Shown: in pieces, positions 26,639 to 36,204 of the stretch | Layout: every line of letters begins with the position of its first letter | Position numbering within the stretch: position 1 is the stretch's first letter | Assembly (NCBI GenBank): GCA_949280815.1 | Contig: CASDJM010000014.1 | Location: 1 to 38,811, forward strand | Source of the DNA: an uncultured Clostridia bacterium | GTDB taxonomy: Bacteria; Bacillota; Clostridia; TANB77; CAG-508 | DNA: 38,811 nucleotides | Direction: 5' to 3' | Position numbers and translations under genes: made by a program | Notes under the pieces: model-generated | Told to the model about the DNA's origin: nothing | The model's database searches: none | Seen by the model: only the letters and a program-made list of their open reading frames with translations

Positions 26639-26712
26639 AAATTTGCAACGCTACATTGCAAATTTCATATTTTCTTATTTATACCATAAATTTCTTATAA
26701 ACACAATCATTT
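26639..26712 (+). repeat. Palindrome plus flank, copy 1
   Basis: A 27-base palindrome (arms 26639-26650 and 26654-26665, 3-base loop) followed by a conserved flank containing CTTATTTATACCATAAA, ending near the primase-helicase stop. A second copy lies at 34327-34404, beyond the other end of the defence-like gene block. Confidence 0.75.
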
Positions 26713-29058
26713 TAACCCTCTATAATCTCATAACCTGCTATTTTATATCCCTTTAATCTCCTATTATACATCTTTTCAAGTACTTTCATGTTATCTAAAT
26801 AATCATATACAATTACTTTCTCCTTATCTTCATGCTCTCTATGAAGTCTACCTACATATTGTATAATTCTGCCTTTCCACGAAACTGGCATTGTTAAAAA
26901 TAATGTATCTAATCTATTATCGTCGAATCCTTCTCCTATAGAACTACTTGTGGCTAAAATAATTCTTGGTTTATGCTTTTCATCAGCTTCTCTTAGTAAA
27001 TCTTGTATTTCCTTTGTTTTCTTTTTGCCCATATTACCTTTATATATTACAACTGGCACTTTCAAATCTTCTAAACTATCTTTTAGAATTTTTAAATGCT
27101 CTAGTCTTTCAGTTAGAACAATTGGTATTCTTCCTTCTATAACACTTTTCTTTATATCTTCTATTATCATACTATTTCTAAAAACATTTTGGCACATATC
27201 ATTTAATATTTCTGAAATCTGTATCTTGTCCTTTTCTTCCGTTGGAATATATTTATAGTTAGTTTTCTTAACAATTACTTCGTGTTCTATTTCTCTATTT
27301 TGTTTTAGTTCACGATTAGATACTCTTGCTCTTATATCTCCACATTGCATATAAATTATTTTATGCCATCCATCTTTTCTTGTTGGTGTAGCCGTTAATC
27401 CATATACATATTTTGCTTTAATTTGTTTTAATACATTTTCAAAGCTAAATGCTGCCACATGATGACACTCATCTACTATTACCAAGCCATATCCTTTTAT
27501 TAATTCTTCAAAATTATCTTTTTTAAACAATGATTGAAAACTTGCTATATCTAATTTTCCATTTAATTTTTCTTTACTTGCGCCGACATTGTCCTATTTC
27601 TTTTTTATCAATACCTAAAAAATAAGCTAATCTTTCTTTCCATTGTTCAAGTAAGTTGTTTCTATTAACTATTACTAAAGCATTTGTTTTTAATTCCGAA
27701 ATTATTTTTGCTCCTATTACTGTTTTTCCAAAGCCTGTTGTTGCACAAAGTACACCTGTTTCATGCTGTAATAATTCACTCTTTACTTTTTCCTGTTTTT
27801 TATTTAATTTTCCTATAAACTCGTAGTTTGTCTTTGTACCTTCTTCCCTTGTATCTTTGATTATTAGTTTAACATTACTTTTTTCGCATATTTCTCTAAT
27901 TTTCTCCATGCAACCTCTTGGTAAAATTAAAAATCTTTCATCTTCCTCAAAACAAGCTATAATTCTAGGTGTTGTCTTATAATATATTGGCATTCTTAGT
28001 TTTTGCAATTCATAAAACTTAGGATTAGTAAAGCTTGCCAATCTTTTTAAATATGTTATTTCATTTGGTAACAATTTTAACTTTTTTATATAAATTTGAT
28101 GGTCAAATATACATTCAATATTGTTAGTAAATATAATATCTTTTAAATTTTCTTTTTTAGGAATTTCATCATCTGATATTTCTTCTGTTTCTGGTTCCTT
28201 ATAATCATCTTCTTTATATTTATTAACGAATTCATATACTTCATCTGAACTCATTCTTTTTATGCCTGTCAAAATATCTATTTGATTTTTCTCTGGCTCA
28301 AAATACTTATTTACAAAAACTGTATTTCCTTCTTTTGAACTTTCTCCTTGATATGGTAATGCTATTAAATTACCAAACCCACCTTTAGGCATAGTATCTT
28401 GATTTGGAAATAGTCTATCATAAGAATTTAAATCTAATGAAGCCTTTTCCATTGTTTTTGTTAATAATATATTTCCCATTTTTCTAACTACATTAGCAGG
28501 CATACTTTCTTCAAGGAATATCCATATATGAGCACCATTTCCAGAACGTGATTTTTCTACATAAATAGGTATATTTAATTCATCACATATATTCCAAAAT
28601 GCAGTAACATCTTGTTCATAAGTTTTCTTGTCAAAATCTATTGCTAAAAAATTGCATGTGTCTCCTGGTAATAAAGGATATATTCCAATTGTAATTTCAC
28701 CTTTTAAATGTTTTAATATAATTTCATCTGTTAATGGTTCTAACACTCTATTAGGACATTCATTACATTTAATTCGTGGTTTATCACATTTATATGTACT
28801 AAATTCATTTCTACATACAGGTGAATAACCTGACTTTCCTGTTTTATTACTTGTCCATCTTTTAGCATATAAATCTGTTCTTCCTTTAAATATATCTCTA
28901 AATATTTTTACTTTTTCTTCGTTTGAAATAACTTTTTGCTCTTTAGGTATTTCTTTTTCTTCAATCTTTCCATATATTTTTTCTTTGAGTTCCTTATTTT
29001 CTTTTTCTAATTTTAGAACAATTTGTATTAATTCTTCTTTTTCTAAGCTTTCTAGCAA
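26712..29058 (-). CDS. TOTE-type primase-helicase, CGG +1 shift
   Basis: A 781-residue protein read in two frames. The N-terminal part has a coiled coil and a Zn-binding cluster (CRNEFSTYKCDKPRIKCNEC), then an archaeo-eukaryotic primase domain with the catalytic pattern FLAIDFDKK and SRSGNGAHIWIFLEE. The SF2 helicase follows: Walker A TTGFGKTVIGAK, motif Ia, then CGG at codon 492 (27585-27583). With the C skipped it continues GASKEKLNGKLDIASFQSLF, DECHH (motif II), LTATPTRKDG (III) and VGRLHREHEDK (VI). This is the architecture of TOTE conflict-system proteins. Unshifted translation stops two codons after the CGG (CGC AAG TAA), leaving primase plus a half helicase. The start codon is TTG (29058) after AAGGTGG. 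Last gene of the cargo unit; probably immunity or element-conflict function. Confidence 0.8.
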
Positions 29059-29198
29059 AGTTATTTCACCACCTTTATAAAGTTTTATTGGTCAATTTAT
29101 TGGTCGATTTTTAACCAATAAAATTATTTCAAAATCTTCCATTCTATGATTGCCATATTATTATGAATAATATTTTCATATATTTCTAATAAAACCTA
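29059..29198. promoter_or_regulatory. Repeat-containing leader of primase-helicase
   Basis: The 140 bases before the TTG start contain three copies of ACCAATAAA-like sequence, one of them inverted, so a hairpin (TTTATTGGT ... ACCAATAAA) can form close to the ribosome binding site. Could be a binding site or attenuator. Confidence 0.35.
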
Positions 29199-30554
29199 TT
29201 ACGATAAAATTGTTATATATTTTTGATTTCTACTTTTTGGTTTTTCTGGTATTGTCATTTGAATTTTTTCTTGTTCTAATAGTGGATTTAGGTAATTATA
29301 TATAAATGTTGGTCTATGTTTTAACCCGATATATTCCATTATTTCTTTTATACTTTTAGGTGTTTTACAAAACTCTAAAATTAATTTTATTTTATCTTCT
29401 TTCTTGTTCGATTTATCTTGTTCGGTTATCTTGTTCGGTTTATCTTGTTCGGTTTGACCTAAATATTTCAAAACTTCTTTATCAAAATAGAAATTAATTC
29501 TTAAAAAATTGGGTAAAAATTCAAAAATTGATTTATCATAAACACTCATTATTCTTTCCATACCAGAACCTAACTGTTCCACTAAATCTACATCTTTAAA
29601 CACTCTCATTAGTTCTTTGTTTCTAGGTGCTGATACAGCATTAAAGAAATCTTCTTGGGTAATTTCTTGTGGTAATCCACCATATGAAGTTATTGTAAAT
29701 CTATCTGAGAATATCTCAAAAACAGGTGGAATACCACTTGAATAATCATTATGAACCATAGCATTTATTATTGCTTCTTTTAATGCTGTAGCATCTACTA
29801 AGGTTTTTTCTATTCTTTCTTTAGGTGTTATTTTAGCAGAACGTTTATTTTCAACCGTCATCTTATCTATAACATTCTTAGTTGCTTTTATTAAAGAGCA
29901 ATATCCAAATTCATAGTTTTCTAATAAATCTACTTTGTTTGTTCCTGCATATCTTGCAACTTTTATAGACATTCCATTTTCATCTGCAAGTAAATATCCA
30001 TTATAATTAAATTTTCCATTATCCATTACTAATTCTAAATTTCTTATAAAATTATTTGTAATAGCATTTCCTTTTCCTTCATAATAAATTTTTAATTGCT
30101 CAAATTTTAAATCTTGTCTAGGAGATTCAATTTTATTTAATGAATTTCTAACTCTTTTTGCATATAAGTTATCAATCATCTCTGTAGTCATTTGCTCTTT
30201 GCTACTTCCAATTCTTACATAACAACCTGCTGGACACATACCTTTTTTTCTTAAATAATATGGTTTTTCTGTTCCACTTGAAATTATAACCTTTATTACG
30301 TCTTTATCTTCTATTTTCTCCACAATCACATCAAATAATCCTAATGTTGATGGTTGTATGTTATTTTTTATTCTATCTTTTATTTGTAATTGTGTTTGGT
30401 CAATATTATCAATTCCAGTAACTTTTCCATTTTTATTTATTCCAATATAAATAGAGCCACCTTCTCTATAGTTAAGAAATGCTATAACTTCTTGCTCAAA
30501 ATCTTCATTTATTTGTTCTTTGTTTTCTATGCGGTTAGTTTCAGTATTTTGCAT
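29199..30554 (-). CDS. Schlafen/AlbA_2-type ATP-binding protein
   Basis: A 451-residue protein. It has an N-terminal AlbA_2/Schlafen-like domain (about 5-130: FLNYREGGSIYIGINKNGKV, CYVRIGSSKEQM) and a C-terminal GHKL-like ATP-binding domain of the HATPase_c_4 type (ALKEAIINAMVHNDYSSG, EIFSDRFTITSYGGLP, QLGSGMERIM), then a short repeat EQDKPNKITEQDKSNKK and a winged-helix tail. Proteins with this layout are labelled transcriptional regulators or RNA/DNA-binding proteins and often occur in defence islands. It starts 23 bases after the JAMM gene stop, AAGGAG present. Exact role unknown. Confidence 0.85.
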   Translation of the reverse strand: MQNTETNRIENKEQINEDFEQEVIAFLNYREGGSIYIGINKNGKVTGIDNIDQTQLQIKDRIKNNIQPSTLGLFDVIVEKIEDKDVIKVIISSGTEKPYYLRKKGMCPAGCYVRIGSSKEQMTTEMIDNLYAKRVRNSLNKIESPRQDLKFEQLKIYYEGKGNAITNNFIRNLELVMDNGKFNYNGYLLADENGMSIKVARYAGTNKVDLLENYEFGYCSLIKATKNVIDKMTVENKRSAKITPKERIEKTLVDATALKEAIINAMVHNDYSSGIPPVFEIFSDRFTITSYGGLPQEITQEDFFNAVSAPRNKELMRVFKDVDLVEQLGSGMERIMSVYDKSIFEFLPNFLRINFYFDKEVLKYLGQTEQDKPNKITEQDKSNKKEDKIKLILEFCKTPKSIKEIMEYIGLKHRPTFIYNYLNPLLEQEKIQMTIPEKPKSRNQKYITILS

Positions 30555-30577
30555 TTTTCACTCTCCTTTTTAATATC

Positions 30578-31051
30578 TTATTTTAATAATTTTTCTATCT
30601 CTGTAATTTCATATGGTAATTCTTCTATCTTTCTATTTATTCGATTATAAGAATAAATTTTAAATGGTTTATAATTATTTCCTGAAATTATAAAAATCAT
30701 TTTATATCCTATATTATTAGCTGAAATACTTATCATGCTCTCCATATCCATCAAACTATATTGCGTACTATTATTAGGATGTGTATGCCATTCTCCAATA
30801 TAGTAAAAACCATATTTTTTTAAAATTCTGTTCTCCATTTTTTTGGAATACTTTATATCTTTTTTAAATGACGATTTCTTTCTCTGAGCATTATGCCCTC
30901 CATCTATAATGTGCGAAATAAAAATATCATTCTCTTTTTCACAATTTCGCCCTAATATTATTCCTCCTGTTTCTATCTCTTTATCATGAACTCTATCTAT
31001 TTCTTTTTTCATATATTCAATTACTGATTTATCAACATATACTTTACTCAT
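30578..31051 (-). CDS. JAMM/MPN metalloprotease (DUB-like)
   Basis: A 157-residue JAB/MPN domain protein. The catalytic zinc motif is complete: E27 (EIETGGIILG), H89-x-H91-x7-S99-x2-D102 in EWHTHPNNSTQYSLMD. Such proteases cleave isopeptide or C-terminal bonds of ubiquitin-like modifiers; in bacterial E1/E2 operons they are thought to reverse conjugation or mature the modifier. The start at 31051 (ATG overlapping the E1 gene by 8 bases) gives the conserved MSKVYVDKSV. Fifth gene of the cargo unit. Confidence 0.9.
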   Translation of the reverse strand: MSKVYVDKSVIEYMKKEIDRVHDKEIETGGIILGRNCEKENDIFISHIIDGGHNAQRKKSSFKKDIKYSKKMENRILKKYGFYYIGEWHTHPNNSTQYSLMDMESMISISANNIGYKMIFIISGNNYKPFKIYSYNRINRKIEELPYEITEIEKLLK

Positions 31052-32057
31052 TTCCACACACACAACATCCTCTATATCCTGGTATACTAAATCTTCTTAC
31101 TGTTATTTCATTTGTAAAGAACTCTTTTCCATCTAATGATTTCATTTCCTCATTTCCAATAAAATAACAATTATACATATATCCCTCATCATCTTTTTGC
31201 ATCTTATTCATTAAATAATTTAATATTATTCTTACACCAAAATTTACAATATTAAGATTATAATTTTCGCCTGCTATATAACTATTATTTGTGCACTTAT
31301 AATTATCCTCCATTCCTAAATTAAAATCAGGTAATTTAACTTTCATGTTTTCAATTTGCTCTGTTAAGCAATCTAAGCAAGCCATTTCTTTATTAGAAAT
31401 TGCAATTACACCAGCTTTTGCTTTATAAAAGGCATTAACATATATTACTACCTTATTCATTTCTAAGCATAATCCATCTAATATGTAACTTGCATTATCG
31501 TCATCAATTGTGGATATTATAACATTGCTTTTTCTTATATATTCTTTTCCAAGATTATTAATAAATTCTTGATTTTCTATATGAGTTTCATATGTTATAC
31601 AAGAAATATGAGGATTAATTTGCAAAAGTTTATCTCTTAAAGCTTTTGTTTTATACCTATGTATATCCTTTAATGTTAGCTCATGTTTTATAATATTTTC
31701 TATTTCTAATTTTTGATAATCTATAAGAATAAAATTTTTTATTCCAGATTTTGCTAACTGTATTGCTAATTGTGAACCTATTGAACCAATTCCAACTATC
31801 ATTACAGTTTTATTATCTAGTCTTTGATATTCCATATCTCCTGTTCTATTAAATATAGTGTCACCATCTTTATATAAAACATATTTACTTATTTGCATAC
31901 TTTTATCTTTTGCTATTTCAAAAGCATTTCCTTCATAATTATAATTTTGATATATTATAATTAATGGAAATGGAAAATCAATTTTTTCTTTTTCTATTTT
32001 TTGTAGTATATATTTACTACCTCCATATGCATTTAGATATTGTGAAATATTAGACAT
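31044..32057 (-). CDS. E1-like (ThiF family) enzyme
   Basis: A 337-residue ubiquitin-activating-enzyme-like protein. It has an N-terminal helical extension, then the Rossmann ATP-binding loop MIVGIGSIGSQLA (about 87-99), acidic D113 in FILIDYQKLEIEN and the following Asn/His segment. Four zinc-type cysteines are present in CLDC (about 230) and CCVCG (C-terminal), and a likely catalytic Cys in DNYKCTNNSYI. E1-like enzymes adenylate the C-terminus of a ubiquitin-like protein and pass it to E2. Lies between E2 and JAMM genes; no ubiquitin-like gene is recognisable nearby. Confidence 0.88.
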   Translation of the reverse strand: MSNISQYLNAYGGSKYILQKIEKEKIDFPFPLIIIYQNYNYEGNAFEIAKDKSMQISKYVLYKDGDTIFNRTGDMEYQRLDNKTVMIVGIGSIGSQLAIQLAKSGIKNFILIDYQKLEIENIIKHELTLKDIHRYKTKALRDKLLQINPHISCITYETHIENQEFINNLGKEYIRKSNVIISTIDDDNASYILDGLCLEMNKVVIYVNAFYKAKAGVIAISNKEMACLDCLTEQIENMKVKLPDFNLGMEDNYKCTNNSYIAGENYNLNIVNFGVRIILNYLMNKMQKDDEGYMYNCYFIGNEEMKSLDGKEFFTNEITVRRFSIPGYRGCCVCGNE

Positions 32058-32084
32058 AGTATTATTTTCATAATTATACTTAAG

Positions 32085-32708
32085 TCATTTTTCTTTCTTT
32101 GTTACTATTACTATACCTTTTCCTAGTTCATTATGTTCAAATATATTTAAAAGTTTGTTATCAAAATCTAAGACAGTACTATCTTTCATTTCAACTTTAT
32201 TAGCAATACGCAAATCACATCTATTTTTTATCTTTTCGTATGTAAATGTTCCTATTCCTTCTTGCACTTGCTTTATTTCTTTAGAAAAAATATATAGATT
32301 ATTCATATCATCATATCCTTCTGGAATAGTGTCTTGTGTATTATATTGCCCTATTAAAAACCACTCTTTAACTCTGTTAATTATTTCTTTTATCCCATAA
32401 TTATATCTCCATCCATCAGGATTATGACCAAATAGACATAACCCACCCATTGTATTATGAAATCCTTTTATATAAGGTTCATTATTTTCATAAATGTATA
32501 CCTGTATTCTTTGGTATGGATATTGATATGGATATATACATATTGCCTTTAATATTTTTTTATTAAACTTTATATGAAAAATGTAATAAAAATTTCCACC
32601 TTCAAGAAACCCTCTTTGTAAATTAAATGCATATTCCGAATCATTATGTAATTCTATATAATCCATTTCTTCTTTTAGTCTTTCTGGATATTTTTCATAC
32701 CATTTCAT
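32085..32708 (-). CDS. E2-like (prokaryotic UBC-fold) protein
   Basis: A 207-residue prokaryotic E2-type protein. The UBC-like core has the YPYQYPYQRIQVYIYE strand region and FHNTMGGLCLFGHNPDGW, with catalytic C91 and nearby H84, the arrangement of Prok-E2 families. The start is placed at ATG 32708 because GGAG lies 7 bases upstream; a TTG four codons earlier is possible. It follows the MBL gene by 1 base. Forms a conjugation pair with the E1-like protein encoded next. Confidence 0.83.
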   Translation of the reverse strand: MKWYEKYPERLKEEMDYIELHNDSEYAFNLQRGFLEGGNFYYIFHIKFNKKILKAICIYPYQYPYQRIQVYIYENNEPYIKGFHNTMGGLCLFGHNPDGWRYNYGIKEIINRVKEWFLIGQYNTQDTIPEGYDDMNNLYIFSKEIKQVQEGIGTFTYEKIKNRCDLRIANKVEMKDSTVLDFDNKLLNIFEHNELGKGIVIVTKKEK

Positions 32709-32709
32709 A

Positions 32710-33684
32710 TTATTCTCCAAATCTATGATCCATCATTTTTGTTGGTGATTCATGTCTAGCTTCTATTATATTCTCTTTGTATGCTTTTATTTTTTGTCTT
32801 TTTCCTTTCGAGAAAATATAGCCAAACTTACTTTTTTCTTCATCTAAATTTATACTATTTTCTTCTATATTAAATATAATATTTCCTTCGTTTCCTGTAA
32901 TATATACTCCTCCATCTTCTGTTGTATATTCTTCATATAATTCTATTGCATCTTTATGAGGTGGAAATTCTGGTTTTCCAGCCTTCTTTTTTTCTTCATC
33001 TGTCCATGCAGATATTATAGTATATTGTGGCTCTATATTTTCGAGATGCTCAATATTATGTTTTGCATCATGTTCTTCATTTTCCAACATAAAAAATGTT
33101 CTTGAACCATGATGACTGGCATGCAATATATCACTATCTAACAAATTTTCATATGTATTTAAAATTTTTTCATTCCAAACTTTCCAATTGCTATCTCCAG
33201 TAAATAAAATAGATACATTTTTATATATTAATTTTATAACTAGACAATTATAATGAATTCCATCTGGGCTATCCTCCTGAACATCATTATTTTTAGAATT
33301 TAAACAATAAATTTCAACATTTTCATCTGGAAATTTTATTTTTTCTTTACTTGCCTTTAATTGACTGCTCCCTTTTCTTTCTATAATGTTAATAAAATTC
33401 TGATAATCTTCATCTTTTCCATTTTCTTTATCAAATCTAAAACCACTTTCCCATATATTTCTTATTTCAAAATCCTCATTTATTATATCAATTCCTTTAA
33501 TATGATCACTATGAGGATGTGTAATTATTAAATACTCTATAATACCATTGTTTACTACTTGCTTCAATACTTTATAAGCTTCATCATCTCTACTTGAAAT
33601 ATTTACATCAATTAATATTATTTTTTCTTCAATCTCTAATATTGTCATATCCCCTTCGCCAACATTCATAAAATTAATTTTCAT
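32710..33684 (-). CDS. Metallo-beta-lactamase-fold hydrolase
   Basis: A 324-residue MBL-fold protein of the ComEC/Rec2-like group, without membrane segments. Metal motifs are present: THPHSDHIKG (HxHxDH), an Asp in LFTGDSNW and His in HASHHGSRT. Its start overlaps the membrane-protein gene by 11 bases, with GGAGG upstream, so it is coupled to it. MBL proteins next to bacterial E1/E2/JAMM genes have been noted in comparative-genomics surveys; nuclease or effector roles are plausible. The C-terminal ~50 residues are basic and may bind nucleic acid. Confidence 0.86.
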   Translation of the reverse strand: MKINFMNVGEGDMTILEIEEKIILIDVNISSRDDEAYKVLKQVVNNGIIEYLIITHPHSDHIKGIDIINEDFEIRNIWESGFRFDKENGKDEDYQNFINIIERKGSSQLKASKEKIKFPDENVEIYCLNSKNNDVQEDSPDGIHYNCLVIKLIYKNVSILFTGDSNWKVWNEKILNTYENLLDSDILHASHHGSRTFFMLENEEHDAKHNIEHLENIEPQYTIISAWTDEEKKKAGKPEFPPHKDAIELYEEYTTEDGGVYITGNEGNIIFNIEENSINLDEEKSKFGYIFSKGKRQKIKAYKENIIEARHESPTKMMDHRFGE

Positions 33685-34285
33685 CTTTAATTACCTCCTC
33701 TAAATTTATATATTCTACTATAATTTGACATACAAAATCTTTAGATTTTTTTCTACAACTAAATACTCCAACCAAATATGCTAAGAATGATGCTATTATC
33801 TCTTTCAAAAAATACCCTTTACAAATAACTGTTACAATAATTGTAAATATAAAAATAAAGAATAATACTAATGTAATATCTCTAATAACACAATATTCTG
33901 AGTTTTTTGCTATAATTGATGCAGTTTTCTTAACCTTATTATAATAACTTGAAAAAAATTGTGCATTGCTTATATTAGTTAACTTTTTTATTAACTTTTC
34001 CTTTTCTTCTTTTATTATTCTTTTGTCTTTTACTATCCATTTGTCTCCTTTTTCAAAAGGCTGTTTAATGTATAAAAATCCTAACGCTATTCTTTCTTTT
34101 TGATTTCTATCAAATAAAGATATTAATAATAATACCATTATTAATACTATGATATCTATTGCCCATATCGAACTAAAGATTTCCCCAAATATATTATTTA
34201 TTTTTGATATAATATAATGAGTTGTAGCAAGTATTAATGAATATATTAGAACATACCTTTTTTCAAAACTTATCTCTAATGACAT
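33674..34285 (-). CDS. Membrane protein of the cargo unit
   Basis: A 203-residue protein with four membrane segments (about 12-30, 40-58, 128-148, 152-170) and a cytoplasmic middle domain (about 60-125) rich in Lys. First gene of the E2/E1/JAMM unit, directly before the MBL gene. It could be the membrane-acting effector or an anchor; the layout resembles small SLATT-like membrane proteins, but I do not recognise the family. Confidence 0.65.
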   Translation of the reverse strand: MSLEISFEKRYVLIYSLILATTHYIISKINNIFGEIFSSIWAIDIIVLIMVLLLISLFDRNQKERIALGFLYIKQPFEKGDKWIVKDKRIIKEEKEKLIKKLTNISNAQFFSSYYNKVKKTASIIAKNSEYCVIRDITLVLFFIFIFTIIVTVICKGYFLKEIIASFLAYLVGVFSCRKKSKDFVCQIIVEYINLEEVIKDEN

Positions 34286-34326
34286 TTTCTACATCCTTTC
34301 CGACTCAATATTATTTTTATTTTACC

Positions 34327-34404
34327 AAATTTGCAATGAAACGTTGCAAATTTAATATATTTTACTTATTTATACCATAAAATTAATATAAATACAATTA
34401 TTTT
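34327..34404 (+). repeat. Palindrome plus flank, copy 2
   Basis: A 27-base palindrome (arms 34327-34338 and 34342-34353) followed by the CTTATTTATACCATAA flank seen in copy 1 at 26639. The palindrome core is in inverted orientation relative to copy 1 (arm ends ACG/CAT versus ATG/CGT), while the flank is in the same orientation. Confidence 0.75.
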
Positions 34405-34431
34405 CCAAAATATTCATTTTTAAAGATCATA

Positions 34432-34465
34432 AAAAGGCTGTTACTTTCACACATAACAACCTTTT
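34432..34465 (-). terminator. Terminator after relaxase gene
   Basis: Twelve-base arms with one mismatch (34432-34443 and 34454-34465), T run after the second arm on the minus strand. It lies 7 bases after the relaxase stop and separates the mobility transcript from the cargo transcript. Confidence 0.75.
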
Positions 34466-34471
34466 ATAATT

Positions 34472-35845
34472 TTATCTACCTACATATTTATCTTTTTTCC
34501 TTGTTTTCGTAATATCTTCTTGCTCTCTTTTCATTTGCTGTTCAATCTTTATAACTTCTTTAACTTTTGGTACATCTTCTAAAATCCAATTTGCCATTTT
34601 TAGATTTTTTCTATATTTATTTAAAATAGTAGTACATTCATCTCGCTTTGTTTTGTATTCCTTTGTTAAACTATCATCTGTACAATTTCTTAGCTTATTT
34701 CTGTATTTTTGTCTTATATCAGTAACATTTTCAATATCTTTTTCAGTTTGTGAAATATAACTTTTTATATCATCTGTTGTTTTTAATTTTTCCGCTACTA
34801 TAAGTCTAGTTGCCTTAGAATATCGTTCCATCTTTCTAACTTCTCGTCTCATTTCTGGAGATAACGGCTTATAATTCTCTCTTTTAGGAATTAAACCTAA
34901 TAAATGAAATAGTATTAGAAAAAGTACATCAATTCCTGTTATTTTGTTCATATTCTTGAAATTTCCTTTAAATTTATAAACATTACACTTCTTATATTTC
35001 TTTTTAGGCTTTACTAATTTATAGTATTCTTCTTGCACATAGCATGGATTTTGAAATAGTCTTTCAATAATATTTTGTGGCAAATATTTTTCTCCTAATT
35101 GATACATTCTTACTGCTTTCTTATCATTTATTGAGCGAATTGTAGAATATTTTCTATTATTATCATCATTTATAATATAGCCCTTTTTATACATTGCCTT
35201 TTTGAATTGTGTATAACTTACGCATATTTTCATTGCTTCATCCATAGCTTGTCTCATTAGATTATACTTTGTTGGTTCTCCTCTTTTTTCTGCAAAGTAT
35301 ATACTTCTTGGTGTTTTTCCCTTTGGATTTTCTATAACTATTAGATCATTTTCTCTGCATAGTCTATCTGAAATTTCTCTAAATTTATAATATGCACCTT
35401 TATTGCAATTAAATTTCTTTCCTGTAAACATATTAACTGAATTTACTACAAAATGATTATGATATGTGCCAGTATTAAAATGAGTTGCAACTACTACTTG
35501 ATATTCGCTCCACATTTCCTTTGCTAGTTCTACTCCTATTTTGTGTGCTAATTCTGGTGAAACTTCTCCTGTTTTAAAACTTTGATATGCATGATATGCT
35601 ATATTTCCTGTGCATTTATCAAACTTTTTCTGTACAAAATTCATTTCTTCATAAGCTGTTTTTGCTTTACAATTTACTCCTGTTACATACATAGTTTTCT
35701 CATTTTCGTCAATAGTCTTTTCACTATTTTCTGCATACATTAATACTTGTTTCAAATCAGAAAAGAGTGTTTTTTCTGGATTTTTCGCATAATTTACTAC
35801 TCGTGATAAACTATCTTTAATTGCCCATATTTTAGTTGTTGCCAT
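34472..35845 (-). CDS. Relaxase (MobA/VirD2-like)
   Basis: A 457-residue relaxase of the Relaxase/mobilisation-nuclease family, which nicks oriT to start transfer. The N-terminus MATTKIWAIKDSLSRVVNYA is the standard start, followed by the ALDEAY-like region around CTGNIAYHAYQSFKTGEVSP and the metal-binding histidine triad THFNTGTYHNHFVVNSV. A long helical, basic C-terminal region follows (about 330-457). Start chosen at 35845 for the standard N-terminus; it overlaps the MobC-like gene end by 14 bases. No conjugation apparatus is present, so transfer would depend on a helper element. Confidence 0.92.
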   Translation of the reverse strand: MATTKIWAIKDSLSRVVNYAKNPEKTLFSDLKQVLMYAENSEKTIDENEKTMYVTGVNCKAKTAYEEMNFVQKKFDKCTGNIAYHAYQSFKTGEVSPELAHKIGVELAKEMWSEYQVVVATHFNTGTYHNHFVVNSVNMFTGKKFNCNKGAYYKFREISDRLCRENDLIVIENPKGKTPRSIYFAEKRGEPTKYNLMRQAMDEAMKICVSYTQFKKAMYKKGYIINDDNNRKYSTIRSINDKKAVRMYQLGEKYLPQNIIERLFQNPCYVQEEYYKLVKPKKKYKKCNVYKFKGNFKNMNKITGIDVLFLILFHLLGLIPKRENYKPLSPEMRREVRKMERYSKATRLIVAEKLKTTDDIKSYISQTEKDIENVTDIRQKYRNKLRNCTDDSLTKEYKTKRDECTTILNKYRKNLKMANWILEDVPKVKEVIKIEQQMKREQEDITKTRKKDKYVGR

Positions 35846-36137
35846 CTTCATCACCATCTTCTTTATTGTTATATACATCTAAAAAATCACTTTGCATCTT
35901 TTCTATTTTCTCTTTTATTTCTTCGTTATCTAGATAAGGAAATTGATATTTTAAATCAGTTATTCCTGCATATATTTTATAAATTTTTTCGTTTGGTACT
36001 TCATAAATCTTTTGTTGCAATCCTGATTTTCTTAAATAACCTGATAAAGATAATTTACTCTTTTTTGCATTTCTTTGTAACTTTTTCTTCTCATTTTCAC
36101 TCACTCTAACATTAATTCCTATTGTTCTATTTCTCAT
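35832..36137 (-). CDS. MobC-like relaxosome protein
   Basis: A 101-residue protein of the MobC type: a ribbon-helix-helix N-terminus (INVRVSENEKKKLQRNAKKS, LSLSGYLRKSGL) and a helical C-terminus ending in acidic residues. It precedes and overlaps the relaxase gene and lies directly downstream of the candidate oriT. Such proteins help the relaxase open the origin. Confidence 0.83.
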   Translation of the reverse strand: MRNRTIGINVRVSENEKKKLQRNAKKSKLSLSGYLRKSGLQQKIYEVPNEKIYKIYAGITDLKYQFPYLDNEEIKEKIEKMQSDFLDVYNNKEDGDEDGNN

Positions 36138-36204
36138 ATTTTTCCACTTCCTTTTTTGTAAATTTTCGTTCTATTTTTTATAACGTCTTTCATAAAAACT
36201 TTTA

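Noticed and set aside
28000-34285. CBASS operon
   Set aside because: E1/E2/JAMM genes are present but there is no CD-NTase (cGAS-like) gene or recognisable nucleotide-activated effector.
26639-34404. Two-repeat CRISPR-like array
   Set aside because: Only two palindromes 7.7 kb apart with genes between; no spacer-repeat pattern anywhere in the window.
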